64,000 nt of DNA from UBA7672 sp041398245 (GTDB lineage Bacteria > Pseudomonadota > Alphaproteobacteria > Caulobacterales > Hyphomonadaceae): the NCBI GenBank assembly GCA_041398245.1, contig JAWKVC010000004.1, positions 62,001 to 126,000 of the forward strand, given 5' to 3'. The notes under the pieces are model-generated. The model was not told where the DNA came from. It made no database searches and was given only the letters and a program-made list of their open reading frames with translations. Positions 51,519 to 60,385 of this stretch are shown here, piece by piece (the first letter of the stretch is position 1; each line of letters opens with the position of its first letter). Both the position numbers and the translations under genes were made by a program.

Positions 51519-52118
51519 ATGAACGAGAACAACCCTCCCGGCTCCGGTGAACCCGAGGACGAGGCGGTGCTGGCTGCGGAGAATGAAGGCATGGGCGAAG
51601 CCGTGGGCCATGCGCCCGATGTGAACCCGCTCGCCGAGACGGTCGCCGCGCTCGAGAAGGAGCGCGATGCGCTGAAGGACAATGTGCTGCGCGCACTGGC
51701 CGAGACCGAGAATGTGCGCAAACGCGCCAACCGCCAGATCGAGGAAGCGCGTCTCTACGCCGTCGAGAAATTCGCGCGCGACCTGCTCAACGTCGCCGAC
51801 AACCTGTCACGCGCCATCGATTCGGTGCCCGAGCAGAGCCGCGGCCTGATGACCGATGCGGTGAAGACCGCGCTCGAGGGCGTCGAGCTGACGCAAAAGG
51901 AACTGGTCACCGTGCTGGCGCGCCACGGCGTCACCGCCATCGACGCCTCGCCCGGCGCGGCGTTCGACCCTGCCCTGCACCAGGCCGTGACGCAGATCCC
52001 GTCCGAACATCCGGCGGGATCGGTGGCCCAGTTGTTCCAGTCCGGCTGGCGTATCGGCGACCGCACGCTGCGCGCCGCCATGGTCGCCGTCAGCGCCGGC
52101 CCCGGCGGGATGCAGTAA
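51519..52118 (+). CDS. grpE: Nucleotide exchange factor GrpE
   Basis: 199 residues from the ATG at 51519 (a GTG one codon earlier is possible). GrpE releases ADP from DnaK. Acidic disordered N-terminus, then a long coiled coil (VAALEKERDALKDNVLRALA, ETENVRKRANRQIEEARLYA) and the C-terminal beta-wing ending FQSGWRIGDRTLRAAMVAV. Operon with hrcA; dnaK-dnaJ are not in this window. Confidence 0.95.
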   Translation: MNENNPPGSGEPEDEAVLAAENEGMGEAVGHAPDVNPLAETVAALEKERDALKDNVLRALAETENVRKRANRQIEEARLYAVEKFARDLLNVADNLSRAIDSVPEQSRGLMTDAVKTALEGVELTQKELVTVLARHGVTAIDASPGAAFDPALHQAVTQIPSEHPAGSVAQLFQSGWRIGDRTLRAAMVAVSAGPGGMQ

Positions 52119-52269
52119 GACCTCAACGCGACGACGCCTGTCCCCATTTCGTCGCGCCTTGCGCCTACGTTCTGGGTTGGGCCGCGCGTGTGCGGGGCCT
52201 GAATCGACGCAGGCCAGGCGCCGCGCTAGGCTCCGTCTCCGGCGTATCGCGAAGCCCCGGAGAGGCGGC

Positions 52270-52995
52270 ATGAACGACACCACGGCTGACGACAGCGCTT
52301 CCGGATCGCCAGACGCCGAGCCGCAGACGCTCGCCGCCTATGTCATGATCTGCCTCGCCCTTGGCGTGATGCTTGTCGCCCTGTTCTGGCCCGCCGGAAC
52401 GATCGACTGGCGCCGGGGCTGGCTGTTCTATTCCCTGTTCGTGGTCTGCATCTTCTTCGGCGTCGGCAAGATCAAGCGTGACAATCCCGAACTGCTGACC
52501 GTGCGCCGCAAGTTCCAGGCGGGCACCAAAGGCTGGGACCTGATCCTCGCGCCGCTGACCATCCTCGGCTTCGCCTCCATCCTGCCGTTTGCGGCGCTGG
52601 ATGACGCGCGCTTCCACTGGGCGCCGCAATCGGTGTGGGTGCAGCTCGCCGGCTATGCTTTGTTCTGCGCCGGGTTCGCCGGCACGACATGGGCGCAGAG
52701 CGTCAACCGTTTCTTCGAGGCGAGCGTGCGCATCCAGACCGACCGCGGCCACACCGTGGTCGAGACCGGCCCCTACGCCTGGATCCGTCATCCGGGCTAC
52801 GCCTTTGCCATCGTGATGTGCGTGGGCATGGCGCTGTCGCTGGGTTCGCTGGTCGCGCTGATCCCTGTCGCGGTGATGGCCATCGTGCTTGCGATCCGCA
52901 CGCTGGCCGAGGACGGCCTGCTCAAGCGCGACCTCGCCGGTTACAGCGATTATGCGGCGCGCGTGAAACACCGCTGGATTCCCGGCGTCTGGTAG
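52270..52995 (+). CDS. Isoprenylcysteine carboxyl methyltransferase-like membrane protein
   Basis: 241 residues from the ATG at 52270 (GGAGAGG upstream). Five transmembrane helices are visible, and the C-terminal ICMT/PEMT-type signature is present: IQTDRGHTVVETGPYAWIRH with PGYAFAIVMCVGMAL, then TLAEDGLLKRDLAGYSDYA. Bacterial members are SAM-dependent methyltransferases or of unknown substrate. Its stop lies six bases from the end of the converging TetR gene. Confidence 0.85.
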   Translation: MNDTTADDSASGSPDAEPQTLAAYVMICLALGVMLVALFWPAGTIDWRRGWLFYSLFVVCIFFGVGKIKRDNPELLTVRRKFQAGTKGWDLILAPLTILGFASILPFAALDDARFHWAPQSVWVQLAGYALFCAGFAGTTWAQSVNRFFEASVRIQTDRGHTVVETGPYAWIRHPGYAFAIVMCVGMALSLGSLVALIPVAVMAIVLAIRTLAEDGLLKRDLAGYSDYAARVKHRWIPGVW

Positions 52996-53001
52996 GCGCG
53001 C

Positions 53002-53601
53002 CTACTTTCCGCCGACGCCAAGATCGCGCGCGATCGCCTCGATCGTCCGGCGCGCCAGCTTGCGCGCATCCTGTGGCGGTCTCAGCAGGCCGGCGAGCTG
53101 CAGCATCACGGCGCCATGCTGGGCCGACCACATCAGATGCCCGGCGAGTTCGATGTCGCCCTTGAAATGGTTGTCGGCCGCAAGCTGCTTCCACACGGCT
53201 GTCATCGTGCCGCGCGCCCGCGTCATGGCGGCCACCAGATCGGGATAGTTGCTGGCCGTGGGCTGCTGCGTATCGAACATCAGCCGGTAGGCGGCGGGAT
53301 TCGCCATGGCCCAGTCGACATAGAGCGCGCCAGTGAAGGCCGCCTTGCGCTGGGTCCGTCTTGTCTCGGCCTTCTCCATCGCCTCGGCGAAGCGATCGAA
53401 GGCCCGCGCGCGGACAGCCGCAAGGATCGCATCCTTGTCCTTGAAATAGCGATAGGGCGTCATCGGCGAGACGCCCAGCGCATCGGCCAGCTCGCGGAGC
53501 GTGACGCCGTCAGCGCCATGGGCGGCGAACTTTTCCTCAGCGATGTCGCACAGGCGCTCGCGAAACGCTTCGATATCTTCCGCTGTCAGGACCTTTGGCA
53601 C
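53002..53601 (-). CDS. TetR-family regulator (WHG-type ligand domain)
   Basis: 199 residues from a GTG with GAGGGG upstream. N-terminal TetR helix-turn-helix: LCDIAEEKFAAHGADGVTLR, ELADALGVSPMTPYRYFKDK, DAILAAVRARAFDRFAE. The ligand domain begins around LYVDWAMANPAAYRLMFDTQ, which is characteristic of the WHG-containing TetR group. Divergent from the carotenoid oxygenase gene and probably its regulator through the palindromic sites at 53661-53686. Confidence 0.9.
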   Translation of the reverse strand: MPKVLTAEDIEAFRERLCDIAEEKFAAHGADGVTLRELADALGVSPMTPYRYFKDKDAILAAVRARAFDRFAEAMEKAETRRTQRKAAFTGALYVDWAMANPAAYRLMFDTQQPTASNYPDLVAAMTRARGTMTAVWKQLAADNHFKGDIELAGHLMWSAQHGAVMLQLAGLLRPPQDARKLARRTIEAIARDLGVGGK

Positions 53602-53644
53602 CCGCCCCTCGCTTTCCTCAGCGGCCGCCGCGGTTTGCGACGCC

Positions 53645-53686
53645 TTGTGGTCTTCTATGATTTACGGTATAAATTTACAATGTAAG
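53645..53686 (+). promoter_or_regulatory. Promoter and TetR operator of the carotenoid oxygenase gene
   Basis: TTGTGG (53645-53650) and TATAAA (53668-53673) are 17 bp apart. Overlapping and following the -10 are two related AT-rich near-palindromes, TTTACGGTATAAA (53661-53673) and TTTACAATGTAAG (53674-53686, with core TTACAATGTAA). Position between the divergent TetR and oxygenase genes suggests the operator. Confidence 0.5.
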
Positions 53687-53704
53687 AATAAAAAGGGAAA
53701 CGCC

Positions 53705-55100
53705 ATGGCCGACGGAACCACGATCAATCCCCATCTTGCAGGCCCGCTCGCGCCGATTCGCAGCGAGGATGATTTCGATCTCAAGGTCGAAGGCCGCATT
53801 CCCGAAGCGCTGTTCGGCGCCTATTACCGGAACGGCCCCAATCCGCAGTTCGAGCCGCGCGGCCAGTATCACGCCTTCATCGGCGACGGCATGATCCACG
53901 GCTTCTTCCTCGACCCGAAGACCAATTCGGCGCACTACCGCAATCGCTGGGTGCGCACGCCGCGCTGGCAGGCCGAGCACGCCGCCGGACGCGCGCTGTT
54001 CGGCGGCTTTGGCGGCATGGGCAGTGATCCCTCGGTCGCCAACGTCAATCCCGGCGGCGCCAACACCAACATCGTCTGGCACGCCGGCAAGCTGATGGCG
54101 CTGCAGGAGCAGAGCGAACCGTTCGAGATGGATCCGGTCGGCCTGGAAGACGGCCGCTTCATGCAGACCGGCGGCAAGTTCACCGCCCACCCCAAGATCG
54201 ATCCCGAAACCGGCGAGCTGGTCTGGTTCGCCTACTCCGCGGGGCCGCAACCCCTGTCGCCCCTGATGGACTACGGCGTCACCGACGCGTCTGGAAAGGT
54301 CACGCGGCGCGACCGCTTCACCGCGCCCTATGCGTCGATGATCCACGACTTCATCGTGACGCGGAACCATGTGCTCTTCCCCGTTCTGCCGCTGACGATG
54401 GACCTGCCGCGCGCCATGCAGGGCAAGCCGCCGATTGCGTGGGAGAAGGACAAGCCCGGCTATATCGGCGTCATGCGCCGGAATGCCGGCGTCGAAACGA
54501 TCCGCTGGGTCGAGATCGATCCCAACTACATGTTCCACCCGCTGAACGCGTGGGAAGAAGGCGACACGATCCATTGCGAGCTGGTCGAGTACGACGTCGC
54601 GCCGCTCTTCCCGATGGCCGACGGCTCACCGCCGCAGAACACCGATGGCAATCTCACGCGGTGGACCATCGACATGGCCGATCCGGCCAGCCGGGCGAAG
54701 CGCCAGAAGCTCGACGATCTCCCGTCTGAATTCCCGCGTCCTGACGAGCGCTTTGCCGGCCTGCCCTATCGCCATGGCTGGTATGTCGCCAATGTCGGCA
54801 GCCGCCATCCGCTGTCGTTCAACTCGATCGTGCACCTCGATCTCAAGACCGGCGCGCGCAAGGTGCTGACCTTCGCGCCCGGCGATTATGTCGGCGAGCC
54901 GATCTTTGTGCCGCGCTCGGCAAGCGCGCCCCGAAGGCGACGGGCATCTTCTGGTGCTGGTCTATCGCGCGGCGACTGACACGTCGGAGCTGCAGGTGCT
55001 GGAAGCGCAGGACATCAGCGCGCCGCCGACGGCCACCATCCGCATGCCGCGCCGTGTGCCGTCGGGCTTCCATGGCAACTGGGCGCCCGGGGTTCACTGA
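53705..55100 (+). CDS. Carotenoid oxygenase family protein with frameshift near the 3' end
   Basis: The first 425 residues are in one frame from the ATG at 53705 (AAGGGA upstream): RIPEALFGAYYRNGPNPQFE, DGMIHGFFLD, KFTAHPKIDPETGELVWFAY (iron-ligand His), YASMIHDFIVT (His) and MFHPLNAWEEGD (His). That frame stops at 54979 after unrelated Arg-rich residues. The expected end (EGDGHLLVLVYRAA... SGFHGNWAPG, with the fourth iron-ligand His) is in another frame up to 55100. One extra C in a CCCC run at 54929-54932 explains the break. These are non-heme iron enzymes that cleave carotenoids or lignostilbenes. Under probable TetR control. Confidence 0.88.
54929..54932 (+). other. Frameshift site in the carotenoid oxygenase gene
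   Basis: A run of four C where three would keep the frame. After it, the reading frame with the fourth iron-binding His (GFHGNW) is lost. Homopolymer context fits a sequence error. Confidence 0.8.
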
Positions 55101-55118
55101 CCAGACGGAGGGCGTGGC

Positions 55119-55415
55119 CTAGCTGGCGCGGTTCTTCCCGCCCAGCGACCACGCCTTTTCGTGGAACACATACGCCACGGTCTGCACCATCGGCTCGATC
55201 ACGCCGACGCCCAGCGCGATCCGCCAGTCCTGCGTCAGCGCGTAGGCGACCCCGATCGCAACGGTGAGGTGCATGGCCGAATAGGTCAGCGGCTTGAACG
55301 CCGTCGCCCGCAGGCGAACCCCAAACCAGCGCCGCCCGGCCGAGCCGGAGGGTTCGGACTGGCCTGCCCTGTCGAGCGGGCCGGATACGGCGCTGGAATG
55401 GGAATGCGGGCACAT
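55119..55415 (-). CDS. DUF2061 membrane protein
   Basis: 98 residues from the ATG at 55415. Two hydrophobic helices with the DUF2061 signature: FKPLTYSAMHLTVAIGVAYA, then WRIALGVGVIEPMVQTVAYV and FHEKAWSLGGK. The N-terminal 45 residues are polar and Ser/Pro/Arg-rich and not part of the family core. Function unknown. Converges on the carotenoid oxygenase gene. Confidence 0.85.
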   Translation of the reverse strand: MCPHSHSSAVSGPLDRAGQSEPSGSAGRRWFGVRLRATAFKPLTYSAMHLTVAIGVAYALTQDWRIALGVGVIEPMVQTVAYVFHEKAWSLGGKNRAS

Positions 55416-55664
55416 GGGCCAAAACCTCACTGAGCACAATATGTATATGCAAGTTAGAAGCGTTTCAATATACGAATTCGTGCTGTGGGAAATTGGGCTT
55501 AGTATTCTGTATTTTTGAGTCTTTTCTTTCGATTGCCATGCCGGGCGCCAATCCGTCCGTTACGAAAGATTACGGGGAGCAGACGGCACGGTGATTGCAG
55601 CCCCTGAGGCTCAACGACCGGGCGAGTGAGGTCCGGAGACTTCTGCGCGGGGCCGCGGCACGGC

Positions 55665-57125
55665 ATGCTGTTTCATACCTACCTCTTCATTCTCGGCTTT
55701 CTGCCGGTCACGCTGGCGGCGTTCTTCATCGCCGCGAAGGTGAACAGGCGCCTGCCGGTCTTCGTCCTGATCGCCGCCTCGCTGATCTTCTACGCCTACT
55801 GGATGCCGGAAGTGACGCTGCTGCTGATGGGCAGCATCGTCTTCAACTATCTGGCGGGCCTGTTCCTGCAGTCCGACCGGCCGAAAGCAGTCCGCCGTCT
55901 CGGCATCATTGCGGCGATCACCATCGATCTCGGCCTGCTTGCCTACTTCAAGTACGCGAACTTCTTCATGGGCACGCTGCACGCCCTCACCGGCCTCGGG
56001 CCGGGGCCGCTCGACATCATCCTGCCGATCGGCATCTCGTTCTACACGTTCACGCAGATCGCCTACCTGGTGGACAGCTACAAGGGCGAGGTGAAGGAGA
56101 AGTCGTTCTCCTCCTACGTCCTGTTCGTCACCTTCTTCCCGCACCTGATCGCGGGTCCGGTGCTCCACCACAAGGAGATGATGCCGCAGTTCGCGGACCC
56201 GAACACCTATCGCTTCAACTGGCTGCGCATCACGCTGGGCGTGCTCCTCTTCGCGATCGGTCTCTGGAAGAAGGTCGTCTTCGCCGACACCGTGGCGCCG
56301 TGGGCGAACGAGGCGTTCAACGCCGCCGACGCCGGCGCCATCCCTGAACTCTACACGGCCTGGGGCGGCGCCCTCGCCTATACGCTGCAGATCTATTTCG
56401 ACTTCTCGGGCTATTCGGACATGGCCGTCGGCCTCGGCCTGATGTTCGGCATCGTCCTGCCGATCAACTTCGACTCGCCCTACCGCTCGTTGTCGATCGT
56501 CGAGTTCTGGCGACGCTGGCACATGACCCTGTCGCGCTTCCTGCGCGATTATCTCTACATCCCGCTGGGCGGCAACCGTCACGGCGACCTCGCCCGCTAT
56601 CGCAACCTGTTCCTCACCATGCTGCTGGGCGGGCTGTGGCATGGCGCAAGCTGGCTGTTCGTTGTCTGGGGCGCCCTGCACGGACTCTATCTCATCGTTG
56701 CGCATCTCTGGGGCCAGGCCGGCCTCAAGCTCCAGCAATTCGTCGGCAAGGCGGCCGCGCCTTTCGTCGGCTGGGCCCTCACCCTGCTCGCTGTCATCAT
56801 TGCCTGGGTCTTCTTCCGCGCAACGACCATCGGCGGCGCCGGCGACATGCTGGGCGGCATGGCCGGCATGAACGGCGCTGACCCGGCCGTGTTCGCAAAC
56901 TTCCTCGCCGACCCGCGTCTGTGGGGCGTCGGATCGCCCATCATCGCGGCGTTCGCGGCGATCCTCCTGCCGAACTCGATGTGGATGGTGCGCCAGGCCG
57001 AACGTTTCCTCACCGACAACCGCCGCATGGCGATCCTGGGCGGCGGCCTTCTCGCCGGCGTGGCCAGCTTCGTCGGACTCATTTTCATCGGAGCGCAGAA
57101 TGAGTTCCTCTACTTCCAGTTCTAG
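55665..57125 (+). CDS. MBOAT-family polysaccharide O-acyltransferase (AlgI-like)
   Basis: 486 residues from the ATG at 55665; an upstream in-frame GTG is less likely because MLFHTYLFILGFLPVTLAAF is the usual N-terminus. About ten transmembrane helices; MBOAT motifs LPIGISFYTFTQIAYLVDSY, YFDFSGYSDMAVGLGLMFG, VEFWRRWHMTLSRFLRDYLY, IPLGGNRHG and the catalytic His in LLGGLWHGASWLFVVWGALH. AlgI-type proteins pass acetyl groups across the membrane for polysaccharide acetylation. Overlaps the SGNH gene by 26 bases, the typical two-component arrangement. Confidence 0.95.
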   Translation: MLFHTYLFILGFLPVTLAAFFIAAKVNRRLPVFVLIAASLIFYAYWMPEVTLLLMGSIVFNYLAGLFLQSDRPKAVRRLGIIAAITIDLGLLAYFKYANFFMGTLHALTGLGPGPLDIILPIGISFYTFTQIAYLVDSYKGEVKEKSFSSYVLFVTFFPHLIAGPVLHHKEMMPQFADPNTYRFNWLRITLGVLLFAIGLWKKVVFADTVAPWANEAFNAADAGAIPELYTAWGGALAYTLQIYFDFSGYSDMAVGLGLMFGIVLPINFDSPYRSLSIVEFWRRWHMTLSRFLRDYLYIPLGGNRHGDLARYRNLFLTMLLGGLWHGASWLFVVWGALHGLYLIVAHLWGQAGLKLQQFVGKAAAPFVGWALTLLAVIIAWVFFRATTIGGAGDMLGGMAGMNGADPAVFANFLADPRLWGVGSPIIAAFAAILLPNSMWMVRQAERFLTDNRRMAILGGGLLAGVASFVGLIFIGAQNEFLYFQF

Positions 57126-58311
57126 CTCTGAGGCGACACGCGCGCGCATGGCCCACAAGTCCGGCGCCGACGTCGACCTCGACGCGCTGGGTGGCGGCGC
57201 GGCCGCCGCCAGCGGCAAGCGCGGCGGCAAGGGCGCACGTCTCTTCCTGTTCAGCATGGCCGGAGGCCTGCTGGCCAGCATCGTTGCGGCCAGCTATGCG
57301 CCCGAAAGCTGGATCCATAGCCCACCTGAATTCGGCATGGCCGAAGCGCTGGAAGACCATATCGAGGCCGCCTGCGAGGCCAAGGCGACGCCCGAACTTC
57401 TGATAATCGGCGATTCGCGCGCGGTTGCCGGCGTGTCGGCTCGCACGATCGCCGCGGCGGGCATTGATGTCGAGAAATTCGCGATCGGCGGGGCCGGCAT
57501 CTTCTCCGGCTGGGCTGTGCTCGACCGGCTCATCGACTGCGGCGTCCGTCCGAAGGAAGTCGTCATGGCCTATGGCACGGTGCACGTGCTCGAACCTGGC
57601 GGACTGATGCAGCGCACCACCAATTTCGACATGCTGAAAGGCCCGCGCGCCAGCTATGCCTATGCCAAGGCGTCGGAGTGGGAGGACAGCCTGTCCCGCC
57701 GCATCACCTACAAGGCCATCTCATATCTCGGCACGAAGGCGACGCTGGTGGACCTCGTCCTTCTGCGCCCTGCCCTCAAGAACGTTCTGGAAAAGCCTCC
57801 CGTCGCGATTTCAAATCATGCGGGAAACGAAGAAGAGCACGCCAATTACCTCGCCCGGCGCGGTGACCGGTTCTACGGTACTGCCAATGGAACATCGGAA
57901 CTCCCTGAAGAGGGAGAATATGAGCCGGATCGCGCCGTGCCGCGCATAAATCACGAGGCCACGGCAGCCATCGCAGCACTTGCGAAGGAGCATGGATTCG
58001 GTCTGTCGTTCTATCTGTTGCCCGTCAGCGAGACGACAATGGCAAAGGTGCCGGGCCGCCTGTTCGACACTGTCGAGGCCTTCCGGAAAGATACCGAACG
58101 GATGGGTATGCGCTCGCTCAACCGGGTGTGGACCCTGCCCGATGCGGACTTCGGCGATCCCAGCCACGTCAATGCGACTGGCCGCGAAAAGGTGACGGAA
58201 GACTTCCTAGCGAAAGTCGCCGCGAGCCAGCTGGTGGCTGGCTGGCCCGCCAACAAGGCGGACGATGCTGTATCCCTCGCTGCTCAGAAAAGCGAGCAGA
58301 TCGGGCAATAG
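57100..58311 (+). CDS. SGNH-hydrolase-like O-acyltransferase partner (AlgJ/AlgX type)
   Basis: 403 residues. N-terminal Ser-rich cytoplasmic tail, single transmembrane anchor (LFLFSMAGGLLASIVAASYA), then a periplasmic SGNH domain with ELLIIGDSRAVAGVSA (nucleophile Ser in GDSR), FAIGGAGIFSG and catalytic Asp-x-x-His in GDPSHVNATGREK. It would receive acetyl from the MBOAT partner and transfer it to an exopolysaccharide. The ATG lies inside the MBOAT 3' end. Its own 3' end overlaps the convergent deacetylase gene by 105 bases. Confidence 0.9.
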   Translation: MSSSTSSSSSEATRARMAHKSGADVDLDALGGGAAAASGKRGGKGARLFLFSMAGGLLASIVAASYAPESWIHSPPEFGMAEALEDHIEAACEAKATPELLIIGDSRAVAGVSARTIAAAGIDVEKFAIGGAGIFSGWAVLDRLIDCGVRPKEVVMAYGTVHVLEPGGLMQRTTNFDMLKGPRASYAYAKASEWEDSLSRRITYKAISYLGTKATLVDLVLLRPALKNVLEKPPVAISNHAGNEEEHANYLARRGDRFYGTANGTSELPEEGEYEPDRAVPRINHEATAAIAALAKEHGFGLSFYLLPVSETTMAKVPGRLFDTVEAFRKDTERMGMRSLNRVWTLPDADFGDPSHVNATGREKVTEDFLAKVAASQLVAGWPANKADDAVSLAAQKSEQIGQ

Positions 58312-58971
58312 CTTCGCCGTGTTCGGCTGGTTGTCGTGCAGAATGATGATGCCGCGACCTTTCTCGCGCAGCTGATCCTTCAGGCGCGCCAGCGTTTCAC
58401 GTGGCGGATCCCCGGCCCAGTCATTGGGATCGATGTCGGCTCCGATCGCCGTCATGCCATGCTCGCCAAGCCAGGTCAGCAGAGGCTCGGACGATGCTAG
58501 CTGGGGAAAGCGGAACAGGATCGGCTGCACGCCAGCCGCCTTCACCGGCAGATACCCTTCGGTGATGTCACGCGTCGCCGCTTCGAACGGCGCATCGGAA
58601 AGATCGCTGTGAGAGTAAGTGTGGCTGCCGACCGCGTGGCCTTCCGCCACTTCGCGCTTCACGATCGCGGGATGATCTTCCGCCGGCCCGCCCAGAACGA
58701 AGAAAGTCGCCGGTGCGCAACTCGCCCGCAACGCATCCAGAACGGCGGGTGTGGTGGACGGTTCGGGGCCATCATCGAACGTCAGAACGACTTCCTTGTC
58801 GCGCAGGTCCAGCTGCGCAAACCCCGGCGCGTTACCGCCGACATTCTCTCCCGGCGCAACTCCGATTGTGCGGGCAGGCGCACCGCAGGCGAAAGCCGCG
58901 CCGGGCAGCAGCGCAGCAGCGGCAAGACATGCCGCCAGCCCCAGCGCTGATCCTCCCCGATGGCCACGCAT
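58207..58971 (-). CDS. NodB-type polysaccharide deacetylase
   Basis: 254 residues from the ATG at 58971 (GGGGGAC upstream). Signal peptide (ALGLAACLAAAALLPGAAFA). NodB-homology motifs: VVLTFDDGPEPSTTPAVLDA (catalytic and metal Asp), GHAVGSHTYSHSDLSDA (metal-binding H-x3-H), RFPQLASSE and GRGIIILHDNQ. Metal-dependent de-N-acetylase or O-deacetylase of polysaccharide or peptidoglycan in the periplasm. Convergent and overlapping with the O-acyltransferase gene, suggesting both act on the same polymer. Confidence 0.92.
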   Translation of the reverse strand: MRGHRGGSALGLAACLAAAALLPGAAFACGAPARTIGVAPGENVGGNAPGFAQLDLRDKEVVLTFDDGPEPSTTPAVLDALRASCAPATFFVLGGPAEDHPAIVKREVAEGHAVGSHTYSHSDLSDAPFEAATRDITEGYLPVKAAGVQPILFRFPQLASSEPLLTWLGEHGMTAIGADIDPNDWAGDPPRETLARLKDQLREKGRGIIILHDNQPNTAKLLPDLLAFLSSEGYSIVRLVGGPASHQLARGDFR

Positions 58972-59087
58972 GGCAAGTCCCCCGGCGCGCCCTCCCACTG
59001 GCGCGGTGTGCATAGCAACAATTCAGGGTCTCACGATGTCGCTGGCGCGCCAACCGCGCTCTCCACGCGCGCGAACGCTGCGTCACA

Positions 59088-60200
59088 TCAAACGGTAATT
59101 CCGCCCAGACCGCCATTCAGCATCAGCAGATAGCGCTGCGCGATGACGTCGACATAGGCCGGGTTCTGCAACCGCGAAAAGTCCACGCGCTGCGCGATGG
59201 CTTTTTCCTGCGCCACCATCGACTGGATCGCGATCTGCTTGGGAATATTGAACGCCGTGGTGATCACTTCCCGCCCGAGCCCCGAGGCGAGGACGTCCGT
59301 CGCGTCCTTCAGACTGCCGGCGACCTGCTTGAACAGCACGGCCGATCCCAGCCCCTGCATCTGCTGATCCAGCAGATCGAGGCGCTTCTCCGCGATGTAG
59401 TTCTTGCGGATATCCGCCAGCGTATCCTTGAAGTAGAGCGAGGCGCTCCATTCGGTCTCCAGATCGACGCCGTCGTCAGCCTGGACGCCGGACATGCTGT
59501 CCCCATCCAGCGTTCCCCTCAGGCGCGTCGTGTGTAGCTCGTCCTCGGCGTCATTCCAGATCATGTCGATCGTGACATCGTCGCCATCGACGATAATCGG
59601 AACGGCGACGCCATCGACCGTGGCCTGCCAGCCGCCCCTGAACCGGCTGATCTCGAGCATCGCCTCAAGCGGTTCGCCCTCGCGTTGCAGCTCGACGCGC
59701 CAGCGCGCCTCGAAGCCATCCTGCTTCGGCGCCAGCCGGTCGACGCCATATTTGGCGAGGTCGTACGTCTTCACGAAGTCGATCCAGCCGCCCTTGATGG
59801 ACGACAGCTGCGCCGCGACCGACTTGGAGTCGGTGGCGTCCGACAGCATAGCCCTTTTGGCCAGGCCGATATTGTCGATATCCGACCGCAGGCCGGTTGC
59901 CGTCATCAGCACCTTGCGCGCGACAAGGTCGTTGAGAACGTCGTCGATCGACTCGGCGTTCTTCACGACCTTCTCATAGCGGGCGAGTTCCTTCTGGACC
60001 TGCGGGTCTTTGGCGACCTGCGCGAGCTGTTTCGCCTCGTTCTTCTGCGCCATCGCAAGCGCTGCCTGGATCGTGCCGGCGCTGGCGGTTGATGTGGCGC
60101 CAGTTGAGCCTGTTCCGGTCGCAATCGCGGTAAGGCCGCTTCCGCTCGAACTGGCGGTCGAGCTGAACAGCATGCTCACGACGGAAAGCGACATCGTCAT
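59088..60200 (-). CDS. DUF1217-type flagellum-associated protein
   Basis: 370 residues. Short Ser/Thr/Gly-rich N-terminus without signal peptide, then helical region (AKDPQVQKELARYEKVVKNA, ESIDDVLNDLVARKVLMTAT, GLRSDIDNIGLAKRAMLSD) typical of DUF1217, a beta-rich central insert (RWRVELQREGEPLEAMLEIS) and a C-terminal helical part (REVITTAFNIPKQIAIQSMV) resembling flagellin-like ends. DUF1217 genes sit among flagellar genes in rhizobia and Caulobacter relatives; here it stands alone. A consensus CtrA box 25 bp upstream supports cell-cycle flagellar regulation. Confidence 0.8.
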   Translation of the reverse strand: MTMSLSVVSMLFSSTASSSGSGLTAIATGTGSTGATSTASAGTIQAALAMAQKNEAKQLAQVAKDPQVQKELARYEKVVKNAESIDDVLNDLVARKVLMTATGLRSDIDNIGLAKRAMLSDATDSKSVAAQLSSIKGGWIDFVKTYDLAKYGVDRLAPKQDGFEARWRVELQREGEPLEAMLEISRFRGGWQATVDGVAVPIIVDGDDVTIDMIWNDAEDELHTTRLRGTLDGDSMSGVQADDGVDLETEWSASLYFKDTLADIRKNYIAEKRLDLLDQQMQGLGSAVLFKQVAGSLKDATDVLASGLGREVITTAFNIPKQIAIQSMVAQEKAIAQRVDFSRLQNPAYVDVIAQRYLLMLNGGLGGITV

Positions 60201-60224
60201 GCCGCTTCTTGTGCCCGATCACAT

Positions 60225-60239
60225 TTAACCATCGCTTAA
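60225..60239 (-). promoter_or_regulatory. CtrA box upstream of the DUF1217 gene
   Basis: TTAA-CCATCGC-TTAA (60225-60239) matches the TTAA-N7-TTAA consensus of the cell-cycle regulator CtrA exactly, including the TTAACC left half. It lies 24 bp before the start codon of the flagellum-type gene. CtrA directly controls many flagellar genes in Caulobacterales. Confidence 0.7.
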
Positions 60240-60385
60240 CCTGATCGGCACGCTTCCAGAACAAATTCTGCCGGAGGAGCGGAACGACGCGCCCAATCGC
60301 CCGTTGCTTCCCCGGCGCCGAGGCGCCGAAGAGACTGGAACGGAATATCCGCACACCCACCAATCTGTTGTCAGGGGCTGGACCC

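Noticed and set aside
55611..57281. 556-codon minus-strand open frame opposite the MBOAT gene
   Set aside because: Charged low-complexity translation typical of antisense GC-rich sequence; the plus strand has full MBOAT motifs.
58394..58403. GTTTCACGTG half-match to parS in the deacetylase gene
   Set aside because: The right arm reads GCGG instead of AAAC, so the palindrome is not kept.
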